A stretch of DNA of 64,000 nucleotides from Hybos culiciformis (Eukaryota; Arthropoda; Insecta; Diptera; Hybotidae), in assembly GCA_964007475.1 (NCBI GenBank), contig OZ023273.1, forward strand, positions 132,550,732 to 132,614,731, given 5' to 3'. The translations under genes and the position numbers were made by a program. Positions 1 to 13,597 of the stretch are shown in pieces; the first letter of the stretch is position 1, and every line of letters starts with the position of its first letter. The notes beneath the pieces are model-generated. The model did no database searches and had not been told where the DNA came from. It saw only the letters and a program-made list of their open reading frames with translations.

Positions 1-70
1 AAAGAATTCAATGATGAACAAGATTATGGTTAGAGCTTTTTTTCATTACAACTAATAATATAAAAATTAC

Positions 71-2286
71 CATCGGCTCTACTTCTTGATGGCGAAATTC
101 TTCAATAGTGAAATTTCCTTCTATGAAATTTTGATAAAAATCAGCTCGTTCTTGCAATTGTCCCGATGTAATTAGGCGTAAATATACAACAACATAATCA
201 GAATAGCCTTGCTCATTAAATATATTATTCAACTCAACTTGGATATCATCCTTGTCTTTTGGTGCGACACGGTCAATTACTTCCATAAACTAAAATTTCC
301 AAATAAGCTATTATATATTTTTTTACAAAATTATATTATTATTATTTATTAACTATTCTACACAATTGGGCGGTAGCCCATTTAAAATTGCGACAGATAA
401 TCTAAAAGATGAGGCTTATATCTGCAATTAAAATATGTATATCTCAAAATGCATACATAGATTGACCCAACTTTTTTGTGTTCACAATGATTATTGACAA
501 TTAAGTCGCAGAAATTTTCGAGAAATGCCACCTAAAGGTAATTTATTTTCTCGAAATTTAATTTTAAAAAAATGAAGACAAAAAAATTATATACAATAAT
601 TCTAAATGAGGAAAATGTAAAATTCAAAAAAATATTGATAATCAGTTTAAAAATGTCCTTGTGTGAATAAATATTTGAATCGCTGAATCTAGAACTATAA
701 TATTTTTTATAAGAACATGCAAGAAGACTTCTGAAATATGATTTTTAAGTTATAGCATAGATTAAGAATACACATAGATGGTTAGCTTCATACAACATTT
801 TTTTCAGCATTTTTGTTATTTTTATGTGAAGGTGTTAGTTAAACTAAATAAATTTCTTTTCATATATTGATAATTATCACGTATTTTATTTTGTTTTACT
901 AACCCATTCACATAAAAATACCAAAAATAATGTTGTATGAAGCTAACAATCTTTGTGTATTCTTAATCTATGGTTATAGGTACCATATATCGTCTGCTGA
1001 GAAATGAAACGATGTATAATGAAAAGTATAGTTTCGAGTAATTTGAGCTTAAAGATTTGAAAATTTAAAAAAATGTATGGAAAAATATCAAGTAACGTAA
1101 AATTTTCATCTAAAAAACACATTTTAATCAACATTAAGAATATTGCAAAATAGTTGTACTTATAAAATCGAGTACGAGGAATCGAATGGTGCTATTATCG
1201 AATAATGACGTATAAATATCATACGTTGTTTCATTTCTCAGCAGACGATATGTACATCATTTTTAAAAATGTATTAATTTTTCTTAGTTTTTAGTCAATT
1301 ATGACTTGTGGATGGCCCATTAACTGAATGGTGATCGTGACAACCAAATTATTTGTGAAATAATTTTTCTTTTATTTATTATAAATCTTACAGTTTCATG
1401 AAAATCTTCCAACGTAAAATTTGGAAAGCCCAATTTTAGTAATTTTGCTTTAGATTCTTGTACCAACTTCTTAAATTTTGAATAATCCTCTTCATTTGTA
1501 ACTAAATATTCTAAGTAAGCAAACGCAAATGCTCGAAAAAAACAATTACCTTGAAAGAAATATTAAAATTAAAATAATTCCCAAAATCTTAAAATTATTT
1601 AATTTTTAAATTACCGTCTGGCCTCGTACGCCTTATTGCTGCATATTTATCTCCTAAGTCTTTAACTTTAGATTTATAAATTTCGTCGTCCAGATATTCA
1701 TTATTCAACACATCAACACCATACTGTTGACTTACTAGAGGTATAGAATCGCAAATCTTAAATATAAAAACAAAAATTGTTAGAATTGTTTTATTATTTA
1801 AGAAAAATTCAATTTCATTGTCTACTAATGAATTATTGCATTAATTAATCAGGTTATAATAATTCATTTGAATGTTTTCATCAATGCAAAATTATACAAG
1901 ATAATAAGCAAACCGTAAAACTTTGTAAAACTTAGAGTAAATAGGTACATCAGATACAAATGCAACTGGGTACCTATACCTAGTAGATTGGTACATTAGG
2001 TACAATATCACTTCCCAAACCTATTTACATTGACTGCTGTCAAAAAGATTCTATGTCTATAGTTTCGTCTGAGTTATGATGCTTCTTTTTATTCTTATTC
2101 GTTGAGCTTACGTTTTATTCAAATTAAATTACAGAAATGATGCTTCTGAGTCTTCTGACTGAATTGAACAAAAAAAAAAATTAAACTCCTCTCCTCGACT
2201 TAAACTAAACTAACCTCTTTTTCAATTTGTCTCTGTTGTTGTAAAATTAATTCATCCGAATGACTTTCTATCGTTTCTGAATCCAT
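71..2286 (-). CDS. OTUB1: Otubain-type deubiquitinase, 3' part cut by the window edge
   Basis: Ubiquitin thioesterase of the OTU cysteine-protease family (otubain 1/2), which cleaves ubiquitin chains and can bind E2 enzymes in the cytoplasm. I read four coding exons on the minus strand: 2286-2215, 1756-1615, 1549-1392 and 289-71, all with GT-AG borders and matching phases, giving the first 197 residues. The start MDSETIESHSDE is the only ATG that opens this frame. The active-site block D71-G72-N73-C74-FFRAF is split by the exon 2/3 junction; C74 is the expected nucleophile. Exon 4 carries SDYVVVYLRLITSG and ends QEVEPM at a donor at position 70. The C-terminal part with the catalytic His lies beyond base 1. 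The first exon faces HECTD1, so the two genes diverge. The family call is firm; otubain-1 versus -2 is less sure. Confidence 0.9.
753..978. repeat. Long foldback (inverted repeat) in an OTUB1 intron
   Basis: The two arms of a roughly 226-bp palindrome are nearly complementary: CATAGATTAAGAATACACA at the left matches the reverse complement of the right end, followed inward by GTTAGCTTCATACAACAT and TTTTTATGTGAA on both arms, with a short A/T-rich loop near 865. It lies inside the intron between OTUB1 exons 3 and 4. This is probably a foldback MITE; no clear target duplication was seen. Confidence 0.75.
987..1251. mobile_element. MITE-like element with inverted ends ATATCGTCTGCTGAG
   Basis: The sequence ATATCGTCTGCTGAGAAATG at the left end recurs inverted at the right end (GCAGACGATAT at 1241-1251), with further similarity of about 30 bp. 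The interior has no coding potential. It begins only 9 bp after the foldback at 753-978, so the OTUB1 intron holds two adjacent inverted-repeat elements. Target duplication and superfamily are not clear. Confidence 0.65.
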
Positions 2287-2565
2287 TTTAAATTGCAAAA
2301 AAAAAAAATTTATTTTCAAAAATTTTTCTTAAAATTAATTTACACAAAATTACGATTTAAAAATTATTATTTCCAAATTCTAAATTTTTGATTTGTCTTT
2401 CTATAATAAAAAAAATTATTTTTTATTTTTTTAATAAATATTTTTGACTTTAATGACTTTTTGTTTACTGCGAAAGTGTTATCGCTGTTTTCACAAAAAT
2501 TACCATTTTAAAATATTTTGTTATTAACCCATTAGGATTAGAGCGCCCATTTAACAAATAAGTAA
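2287..2565. other. OTUB1 leader / divergent promoter space
   Basis: This A/T-rich stretch lies directly upstream of the OTUB1 start codon and, across the MITE at 2566-3046, faces HECTD1. It should hold the OTUB1 5' untranslated region and promoter. I see no convincing TATA box or initiator and no ORF. Confidence 0.4.
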
Positions 2566-3046
2566 TAGCTTGTTCGCACTTAGCTAATTTAACATGTTCG
2601 GACAACGAACATGTTCCGTTGGTGCTTTTGATGTTGTTTTTTCATAGTAAAAAAATTAAAACAGAAACACGTTCTTCAACATGTTTCTACAAAAACATGT
2701 TAATTTTCAGGGATGAATGAGTAATTTTTGAATAATATTTTGTTAGGCAATATTCAGTATGCATTAATTTTTACTTGGAATGCCATTTTTGACTTTAAAA
2801 TTTTATAAAGGTGGAGATACACTCATGATAAATGACGCGCGAGTTCTTAACCTTGACACAACTTCATATATTTTAACTTTTTTGGGCTCGTCAGTTCCTT
2901 TGAGCTTATCTCCGGTATTATTTGAAATTTTTTATCTGACAGAGCTAAACAAGTTAACATACGAAAAACATCGTCTGAACGGTCGATTTTCCAAAGATGT
3001 TTAACTCCTTTCGAACATGTTAAATTAGCCAAGTGTGAACAAGGCA
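2566..3046. mobile_element. Tourist/Harbinger-like MITE 1 (TAA target duplication)
   Basis: Imperfect terminal inverted repeats of about 33 bp: the left end TAGCTTGTTCGCACTTAGCT and the right end, read inverted, TGCCTTGTTCACACTTGGCT, both followed by AATTTAACATGTTCG. TAA lies directly outside each end (2563-2565 and 3047-3049). Two other elements in this window (33564-34065 and 46619-47024) share the TGCCTTGTT(C/T)A terminus and a TTA duplication. A 3-bp TWA duplication is the hallmark of PIF/Harbinger elements. No transposase is present, so it is non-autonomous. The ORFs at 2780-3059 are internal to it and not genes. Confidence 0.75.
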
Positions 3047-3049
3047 TAA

Positions 3050-6000
3050 GGCACATCAAGTGTTGAATTTAAATTAAGGAAGTGTCTTGAGTTAACCAGC
3101 GCCATACAGAAAGCTTCATAATATTTTTTGTTGATGGGCAAGAAAAACTGAGCCATGAAAATGAAACTATTATGATTGACATTGTCACATTTTTGTCATT
3201 CATTTTCATTATTCGTGTTAAAATTTTTGCGTATATTTTTCTTTAATTTTCTTTTTTCATTAGAAAAAAAATTTATTAAAAAAAAAGAAAGTTAGTGATA
3301 AATACAAATTATAAAAAAAGAAAAACCGTGTTTTTTAATTTTTTTTAATATAAAAAAAGAATTCAAAAGCTTAAAAAAATAATGTAACAAGAAGGTAAAA
3401 AAAAAATAATAAAAAAAATTAATGTATTGTAAAAAATTGTAAAATTAATTTAAAAAAAAGAAAAGGAAAAATCAAGTCATCCATTTTTTTTTTTTCGCAA
3501 AATAATAAAATTGGTGTATTTTTTTTTTCAATTTTATCCACGTTTTTTTTTCTCGATTTTAAAAATTTAATAAAAAGTAAATAATTTCTGTTATCTAGCT
3601 AAAAATATTTTATGATCTTAAAGAAAATGAACTGGAAAAATCTTGTTTTCCGTGGTTGTGTGAAAAATGAAAAAATAAAACATGGAAATTTTTTGTGCTA
3701 CTCCCGTTATGCCCACCACATTTAATCGACCCCCTTTTCCATTTCCATCAACTGAATTAAAATTCTAACCTCATTGTGTTGTGATCCAATATAATGATTC
3801 ATTTACAGCTGATTTGTTGGTCTAAAAATTGGCACCTATTTACACTTAATAAAATACACCCTCCCCCCATTGAAGTTCATTGCCTATCTATCCCATTATT
3901 TTCAGTTAATAGTCTACCTAGGGGTTAAATTTTGTTGCCCTTTTTCTAAGATCCAAAGTCTAAAGTCTTCTTTTTTTCTTTTAATACCTATTCTAATATC
4001 GGGTAAATATAACTATCTAGGTTAGATGAGGTCAGGTAATTTGAAGTTAAGTAGGTAGGTAGGTACCAGCTTAAATTGTCAAAATTAATAATTATAAAAT
4101 AATATTTTTAGTTTTAGGAAGGTATACCTACCTAACATTGGTGGGTAGCTTAGGTATATGCAAAAGAAAAAAAAATTGCTGGAAGTTATGTTTACATTTA
4201 CTTATCTCATAAATGTGTCATTTTGTGAAATTAAAGAATCGAATGACAAAGAAAAAAAATAATCACATTATTATTGTTAATAGGTATAGGTAGTAGTTTC
4301 ATCTTGTATTGAAATTAAAAATTAAGACATTCATTAAATTTTATTTTCTTTAAATTACTTTAAATTAAATTAAAAATATTATTATTGCAATGGAATTCTC
4401 AACTGATCGGTTTTAGAAGGTAGTAGGCTATTAGATATTGATCTCAAGTCTTCAAAAAATTGGAATTAAATAGAACTGCTGATTTTTTAATTTTTACTAT
4501 GGGTATGGAAGTTCCTATGATAACTTAATTTTTTTATTTCAATATCGTTCTTTCAATTAGGTATAACTAGGTATAGGAAATTTTAGTTTATTGATGTGGC
4601 CATGGACCTACCTAGGTATAGGTACATGAATAATATTATACCTACAAGTTGATAATAATTTTTTTTTGATTTTATTGAATAAAAATTTTAATAACTTATT
4701 TCTATTTTTTTTTTTTTTATTTGCAGATATTAATTGAAAATCATAATTAACATTTTTGAAGCTTAATTTTTGTGTTGCCTTACAAACCAACAAAGCACGC
4801 AAATTTTATAGCAATAAATAAGATTTGTTTTGTTTATTATTTTTTGTGTTTTTTTGTACAAAAGAAGTGGAAAAAAGTTATACGTGCATAAATTACATAA
4901 AAGGTAAGCTTTTTAAAGGTAAATTATACTTAACACTTTTATTACTAATTTTTTTTTTCTTAATGTCTTGTTGATGTGATTAGGATGATGAAAATTTGAA
5001 ATTTCATTGACTTTACACAACTACATAGATATATCTTATAGGTATATGCATGTGAAAATATTATATATCGATGTTAATATTGTTAAAAATTTAATTATAT
5101 AAATTTTTTTTTAACAATTTTATAAGGAATAAGACAACTTAAATATTATCTAGATGGAATTTAAGTGCTACAAAAAGTTAAAGAAGTAAAATAAACTTAA
5201 ACATTGATTTTTTTACATGCTGAAATTTTATGCATAAGCCGTTCTTTTCGCAATTTTGTTCTTAAATAATTTTCAAAGTTCAAAATTTTTTGAATTTTTA
5301 AAGGTTAAAAGTATTTCTTTTTGTTTGGCTAATGTTTCGAACTACATACTGCTTACTTGAAAACTTAAGTTTCAAGTAAATAGGTACACAATAATTTACT
5401 TGTTTTTTGTTAATAAAATTTGAACAGTCTTTAGCTTGTATTATTCATTTCAATTAATTGTATGACCTTGGTATTCATAATTCCAACAAATATAACATAT
5501 ATAACAAATATAATATATATATTGCTGTGATGATGACGGTTTGATTACAAATTTCAATATTTTATTCAGTGCAATGCATTATAGGTATATGTTTATGTAT
5601 TCCTTTTTATCGATTAAATTTTACCATTTTGGTATATACCAGTACGTACAATATTGTCTTCTTATCTTATCACGTGAAAATAAAATTAAAATATTGGGAT
5701 GAGTTAGTTTGTAATGAAAATTGACTTAATTTATTTATTTATTTATAATAGTCATGTCAAGAGTAAGAATTTCAAAGTTAGTGCCATTGTTTTCGATGTT
5801 ATTATATTTATTGCATAGGTATATTCTATGGTAACAAAACCTTTAATAATATCTAATTACATTAAAAAAAAATTAATAAGTATATTATATTTACATTATA
5901 ATAGTAAGTGTTCATATTGATCGTGACTTGGCTTACTCAAGATTTGCCTGGATTTATAATCCCAACAAATAAATAAAATCAATTTTTATAATTAGTGAGT

Positions 6001-9000
6001 ATGTGAATACTTCCTGCCTTTGAGATCTCTCTTGGAATTAAGTCCTCTAGCAGTCTAGCAATAATTGTATGTGTTAAGTGAAATAATTTCTCATATTCCC
6101 ACATACACCAACAATATTTAAATTTTCTCAAATGACGTTTAAAACCTATTCCCATTTAATTGAAAGTTATTATGAAAATTACAGTAATATAAATATAACG
6201 TAAAAGTGATAGACATTACAAGACTAAAATATAAATAAAATAAAATTGGGTTGAGGAAGATTTCGAAATATGAACAAAATGTGTATATTCATGGCTTGAA
6301 AATTAGAAATAAAGATGTGATTGGCAAAGAAAGTATCTGCTGCCATTTCCAATCCTAGAAGTCGAATATTATTCATGAAAATAAAATACAATTCAATGTA
6401 TGTAGGTACTCTTGTACTAATAATTTTTAATTAAAGCAATTTTTCTAATTTTCCTATTAGTAAGATTATGATTTTTTAATTCAAAAATAAATTTGCTATA
6501 AAAAAACAAAAAAAATACCTAACTGTTTGTTTTGTAATATATTTTCAATAAAAATGTTCAAGCAGCTACAACACAAACTCATTCATGTTAAATTTGATCA
6601 ATACAAAACATTTAAGTAATTCATAGTTAGTCGAATAAATAAATGTGAAGAGTTTATTTTTTTTTATTTTTATGATAACTGTCTTACCGTATTGAACTCT
6701 TGATCTTGGGTTAGATATATTTAAAGTATCTACTTATTTCTTAGGCAGCCTAAAACTAAACCAGCTAAAATATGTTTTTCTCAATTATTTCACCTTAATA
6801 GCCAATCATAATGGTTTATGCACAACATTCATTTACGTATAAAGGATATCGGCGGAAGCAAAATTTTCGTGCTTTTTTTAAGAAAGTTTTTTCGTTACAA
6901 TTTAGGACCTTCTCAATCTGCTAGTTTTGCAGAAAATATTATAAAGCTGAATATAGATTTTCTGATACTCGCGACATTAACCAATATACTTAATATAATA
7001 TTGTTTGTTTTCAATTCGTCAATACATATTTAGCTATTTATTATGGTAGGATAAACTTGGATACGAGAGTTGAAATAATAATGACAGACAATAGTATTCG
7101 TTTGTTGTTCATAATTATATTATTTTTTTATAAAAAAAAACATATGTTCAACATTTATACATAACATTTATTTCTGTGATTATATTATTTATGCCATTTA
7201 CATATACTTTGATCGTTGTATGACTAAGTAGATCGTACCTACTAATTATTTTTGTGAGCTCTTTCTCTTATGTTTTTTTTTTTTTTTTATTTAATTTATA
7301 ACATTTTTATATAATTTTCTTGGCAAAAATATCATGATCAAAAAAAATAATATTTTTTCTTTTATTAAGAAACTGAAAATTTTTTTTTATTTTATTTTTG
7401 AAACAATATTTTTCTTTGTTTTGATATATTTTATGCACAGATTTAGGTGTTTGGATAATATTCTCATAAATTGAATCGGTTCATTATTCAGTAATGTAAA
7501 CATTAAATATTGTAAACATTTCAATGTTTTAGTTAATTACTTGAACTCTAACTTTTTTTTAAATGAATAACTGCAATATAAAAATTTTTCGTGAAACTCA
7601 TTTTTCGCTTGGTAAAATATTTATTTTTTTGGCCTTTGAACGTGTGTTTGATGATTTTTTTTTTCAATACATCTTTTGGATTAAATCAATTTAAAATTTA
7701 TATTGGTGGTTCCAAACTGATTGGAGTTGTGATTTGATTTTTGATGTTTATACCTACCTAGAATGTAAATCGTACAGTCGTTATAATTTTTTAATTATAC
7801 CACTAATTTTATAATTACGTGTTTTTAATTTTTAAGTTCAATATTAAATTAAGAAAAAAATAATGAATTGTTAATTAACACTAGACTAAGTACATATTTT
7901 AATTTAAAAATAAATTATTAATTTTCGTTTAAAAAAAGTTTGAAATTAACAACTCTAAAAAAATTTGTTATCTACCTGGTGTGAATGTACACTGTTTTGA
8001 AGATTTCTGAACCTCTGGACAGCAATTAAATTTCAGTGAAATAAATTCATCGTCCTTCAAGGCTCTGTGATTGACAAGTATAATAAATTGTCTTAAGATA
8101 ATGAAAGGAAGTAAATAAGAATAACCGAAAATATAACAATGATTATTATTTTCATAGATACATTTCATTCTAAATTAAAATACAAAATATAATTCACTAA
8201 CATACTTAGATCATGATTTAAACAAGAATTACATTTAATGAAGCAAATACGAATCTTTATTTGTCTTAATTTTTCTTTGTTAACACAAACGAAGATTTAA
8301 TTTGTGTCATTCTTTTATTTCCTTCATTCTTTTTTTAAATTTTATATTATATACATATGTTCAAATGTTAAACCACGATTCATAATTTATATTAATTTCA
8401 GTTTATTAGTTTTCCGTTTTTTTTTTTTTTTTTGTATAAATTTTGTGCACACATTCATTTATATATTTATGATGAAAAAAGTAAAAAAAAAAAGATTGTT
8501 TTTATTAAGTTTTCTTTCACTTAGGTAACTCTATTTTTATTTTTTTTTTCTGTTTTAAAAGAAAATAAAAAAATCAAGTTTGAAGTTTTTCTCAACATCC
8601 AATAAAAGATAATTTATTGTGTTTAATGTCATATGTTTTTACTTTATATAATAAAATAAGTAGAATACTACTTATGTTCATTTAATTAATGGAAATTGAT
8701 TTTTAATATAGTGCAAAAATAATTTTGTCCGATATAGATAATCTCAACAAAAAATTTCTACAAATATTACAAAGTTTTTATTTTTATAGCTTCTTGAGAA
8801 CCTTGAATGTTTTTTTTAATAAAGTAGTTTCAGCAAAACTATGATCAATAATTATTTTTACCTTATTTGGTGCGACATTAATTAAATAATGTAATTTCTT
8901 GATCTAGTAAATTTTACGATAAACAAAAACTTCTGAAACACAATATATTATTGGCAAAAATCGTAAAATTAGTAAATAAGTAGTATTTTGGTGGTATAAA

Positions 9001-11984
9001 TGAAAAAAAAAAAAGTTCGATTAGTAAGAACATGAAAATTTTCTTTTCGACGATATTGTTATGATGTGTTGTAATTAATTGTTTAATATATTAATTTAGA
9101 AAGATTTAAAAGGGAATATTTTTTTTCTTGCGAGATATATATAAACGATTTGCATTAGGCTTAATTATTTAAATTATTAGGACCCGATGATAAAATACAC
9201 ATGATAGCCAAAATTCAATTATTGAATTTTATTACAATAATTATTGTAATGTAATAAAGATTTTTAAATTTTTGTACAATTTATCGATATTTTAATTAAG
9301 CATTGACTAACCTGAGACATTATTCAAATCGACAAATAAAATCTTGATAAAATTGTTAGTAATTAAGTATATTTTTAAAATCAACTAGAATTTTTAGCAC
9401 ATTAATAAATTCATTAATTATACCTAATAAATTCATTTAAGAATATTTAATTTCTAGAATTTTTAGGTTTTTTTAAAAACCCATTATAAGAAGTCAAGTA
9501 TATTTTGCGTTGTGATATTCTCTTTTTATTTATATAAAAAATAATTTTGAAAAGTTCTAAGTTCATTTGAACTTAATATTTTATATTTGATTTTCTTTAT
9601 GAATATTCTCTTTGGGGAGCGAATTATAAAATGCTATTCAGTTGATTTTCTTAAATTATTTAGTAATTTATGAACATTTAAACCGTACAGATTGATTTTT
9701 TTTCTGAGACGTATATTTTATACGTATACCTATAAAAATATACTACTTTCTTATTAAAAAAAAAAAAAAAGAAAAAAAAATATTTTTATATAAATAAAAA
9801 AGAGCTTTTCGTTGTAATTTTATAATATAATAGTATATACCTGAAAATAAAATTAAAAACGTTTAAAAAAAAAAAAAATTAATCATAATAAATATTGTAA
9901 ATTAAAAAATAATAAACATTAAATTCGTGGGATCGATTATTATTTAGTTTATTATAAATTTATATAAAAGTAATTTACTTGAAAGAAATATGCGGAAAAA
10001 TAATATTATATATTTTTTTTTTTATAACTAACAGATACCTATTATTTACTTATTAATAAAATATTTTAATATAATAAAATAATATCATTTTTTTTATGAA
10101 AATATTTGATAAATGAAGTTACTTCTCTTTTTTTATGTATTTATTTATTTATTGCTACCATGAGCTTCTTCTAATTATTTTCGATAACTTTGAATCTAAT
10201 TTTATTTTATTACATAAAATATTTAAAAAAAAAACACATTTTTGTTTATTTATTTCATGTGTGTATTTTTGTCATTAGAGAGACTCAGTGAATTTTTATT
10301 GCAATATTTCCCTTTCCAATGTTGTATAAATAAATTGATTTGCTTCATATGTATATTTAGAGATATAGGTATATACGTATATATTTTATGAATAAAAAAG
10401 TAAATATTTTTATTTTGATGTTTGATAAAGAAAAAAAAATTTAAGTATGTATGCAATTTAAATTTTAAATAATATGATATGCTTTGCATATTTACAATAA
10501 TTAATGAGTCTAACTTACGATGTTATATTATATTTGATTATGTTAACAATTTTTAATAAATTTAAAATTGTAGAAATTTTAAAAAGAAAATAATCTAGTT
10601 TTTTGTTTTTAAACAAGTACATAGGTATACATTTTTATACATATGTGTATTATATGTATATTTATTTCTTTTTTGTAGTTAACATTCTTGAAATAAAAGA
10701 ATTTAATTTAATTTTTAATTGTTCTTATTAACATTAAAGTAACAAAAAAAATAATTACAAAAATTCCCGAGAATCGCAAGATTTTTTTGTTATTATTTTT
10801 CTTACAACCATAATAATATAAATTTAGATATAGGCAAAATTTAAAAATATTGACCATTGAAAATTATTTTTATTTTATATTTTAATTAATTTATATTCAT
10901 TCTATACTATGATTCTTAAATCATTTTTAAATCCTAATGTCAAATTGCGTTTTCAAGTAATTCAATGAATATGTAATTCTATTTTCATTTGAAAGAAATT
11001 GATATAAGGGTTTTTGGAACGATGTAATCGAAACAGAATACATAATAAGAATTCCTCAATTATTGGCAAATCGATCGTTTGTAAATTTAGCTTGTTTTAT
11101 ATATATTTAAGGTCAAACATTTTTATTTTATTCATTCATTTATTTATTTATTTTCCTTTTTAGCAATACGACAATAGTTTTTTTTTTATATTTTCATTTA
11201 CTACTTTTCAAATATACAACAAAATAATCCTGACGGTTATTCTGCTGCTTAATAATGTTAATAATGACATTAATTAAAATAAAAGTTAACTATTCAGTTA
11301 ACAGTGTCGTATCAACAATTATTGTTTATTTTACGAAAAAAAATTTTAATGAACCCTAATATTAATCAATATAATAGAACAAACTAAAGTAAAGCTTAAT
11401 TTTTGAAATTTGGCTCATATTCATTATTTTATTAATTAATTTTTTTTTTTTTTGTAGCAAACAGAAATTAAAATGCAAGTGCAATATTTAATTGATTTTA
11501 TTTACACATTAAAAATTTACTTGTAATGATAAAAATTTATAGAAAACGTCTAGTGTGACGAAAAAAGTTTATTTTTTTACATAAATTATAAAATACAAAA
11601 AAAAAAAATTATTAAAAATAATAAATTATTTGTGGATAAATGTTTGGAGAAAAACCAAATTGTGATCAACATTTTTAATTAAAAAATTTTCTTATCGTTT
11701 TTATTTTTTAATTTAATTTTTTTTTTGAGTGCATAAATAAGAATAACGTTGAATTAAAAAAAAAAAAAAATCATTTTTACTACAAGTACATATATTTTTT
11801 TATTGATGTTTTTAAACGGCTTCATTTTCTTTTTCTTCAATTACAAACATTTTTAAAGAAACATTTTTAAAAGTATATGAGTACATATCTACTTTACATA
11901 TAAGTTTTTCCGACCGTTAGAAACAAGTTATATAAATATAAAAAAAAATAAATAAAAATAAATAAATAAATATTAAAAAATACA
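3050..11984. other. Gene-free A/T-rich stretch, probable HECTD1 5' leader/intron
   Basis: About 9 kb with homopolymer A and T runs and no coding signal in any frame. It lies between the divergent OTUB1 start and the first certain HECTD1 coding exon, whose ATG directly follows a splice acceptor, so an untranslated first exon must lie upstream, probably here. A possible donor (AAAAG followed by GTAAGC near 4910) was noted but cannot be tied to a transcript. A TAGG/TACC microsatellite sits near 4049-4066. Confidence 0.45.
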
Positions 11985-11993
11985 ATGGATGAG
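11985..11993 (+). other. Candidate tiny upstream coding exon of HECTD1 (Met-Asp-Glu)
   Basis: ATG GAT GAG is followed directly by a good donor, GTGAGA. It would join in phase 0 to the acceptor before the HECTD1 ATG at 16650 and add Met-Asp-Glu in front of [10 protein letters not shown]. The motif is short and could be chance; the HECTD1 start at 16650 agrees better with the family N-terminus. Confidence 0.2.
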
Positions 11994-13283
11994 GTGAGAA
12001 TTATTATTTTTATGTTATTTCTTATTATATACATATTTATAATATTTAAAAAAAAAAGAAAAGGTTTTTGTAATTATGATAATAACAAATTTCAACCTAT
12101 AAAAAAATTTTAGAAGATTTATTTTGCCATAATTACATGGTTTGTAGAGTACACAAAATTTAATATAATCTAGTTTTGAGATATTTTATGCTTAATGTTT
12201 AAAAGAATTTTAAAGATCGGAAATTGGATTTAGAAATTAAATAAGACTTACAACAATTTCTGAATGTGTTGTAGACCGTGTGGACATATAACTTTGGGAT
12301 TGTTTTTTTGTTTGTATACATTATAGAAAGCAATGTGACCAAAGAGTTTATGAGAGAGCGAGTTTTTATAAAAAGATTTTGAGCTTTAGTTTTTTTTTAG
12401 TTAATTCATTATTACAATTTCATATGTTCATTTATATATATACATATTTATGAATTTCGAACGTTTCAATCAGCTTTTGAATCTAATTTTTTTGATAACA
12501 CATACTATTATTTTTGTTTGTTGATTTTAATGAAAACTGAGACATTGACGACGACAAACTTGCATATTTAGCAGATACTTCAATTTCAATATTTAAATAA
12601 AATATTAATGAGAAATGGAAAATTATTAAAATCAGTTTTTTTCTGTATTATTCATATTTATTAAATTTTTTTTTTTGTTTAATTTCTAAGTTAAATCAAT
12701 AATAATAAAAACATTACAGACAATAATACAGGATGTCATTATACACGATGTAGTTAGAGAGAGCACTTGAAAACTACAATATTTAATAAACATTTTTGAG
12801 TGATTGATAACATTTTCAATATCAAAATACTTGTGTTAAATCAATTATTTAACAAACTGTTAAACATTTATGTATGGAAATTTTTATTAGTTAATATAGA
12901 TAATGTAATTATATTGTGATAATGTAATTAAATGTAATCACATTTTAATCGATCTTAAAATGGACTTATTAAGTGAAAGAGAATAAATTTAACATATTTT
13001 TTTGGTAATTGTCGAGGAATTTGTAATCATTCTCAATTCAATAAATCAAGCAATTCAAAATTTTCATTAATTTTTTTTTCCTTTAATGAAATGAATTTGT
13101 GACTTTCGAAGAACTTCAATGTTAGTTTTTACTTCCTGTTTTTCCAGGAAATTTAGAATGACCCTGTAAAATTAAATAAAATGAATAATTTATTTTAATT
13201 AATACTAAATATATAACTTTGAGAGCTCATAGCGCGCGAACCACTGATTTTAATTTTTTAAATGCCAAAAAAAGCGTAATTTG

Positions 13284-13437
13284 AACTGTTATTTTTGAAA
13301 GTGGTATAAGTCCATTTTTTCACGTACAATTTTTTCATGTAAATATGGAGAGAAGGTGGCTTTAGCTTACTAAATTTACCATTAACTCATTTTTTTTAAA
13401 AAGTGGACTTATACCTACCACTTTCAAAAACAACAGC
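13284..13437. repeat. Inverted repeat (foldback)
   Basis: The arm around 13284-13320 (GAACTGTTATTTTTGAAAGT then GGTATAAGTCCA) is repeated inverted around 13400-13437, where the right arm has a 3-4-base insertion in the GGTA tract. It lies in the 5' gene-free region of HECTD1. The flanks also hold direct repeats (ATACTAAATATATAA near 13202 and 13517, and AACTTTGAGAGCT near 13216 and 13549), so a larger duplicated or inserted unit of roughly 350 bp is likely. Confidence 0.6.
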
Positions 13438-13597
13438 TCATTTTATGAACTTTAATCTCCACGTAAATTTTTATATTAAAGATATTTTGGTTTTTGAGCT
13501 AGAGTAGATTATTTCATACTAAATATATAAGTAAAATTTTCTTTCCCAACTTTGAGAGCTTTTATTGGATTTTTTAATTAAAATAATTTATTATTAA

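Noticed and set aside
359..385. Small perfect hairpin TGGGC-GGTA-GCCCA in the OTUB1 intron
   Set aside because: Five base pairs with a four-base loop is expected by chance; there is no terminator or RNA-gene context in a eukaryotic intron.
2780..3059. Overlapping ORFs on both strands at 2780-3059
   Set aside because: Both lie inside the MITE at 2566-3046 and show no protein family.
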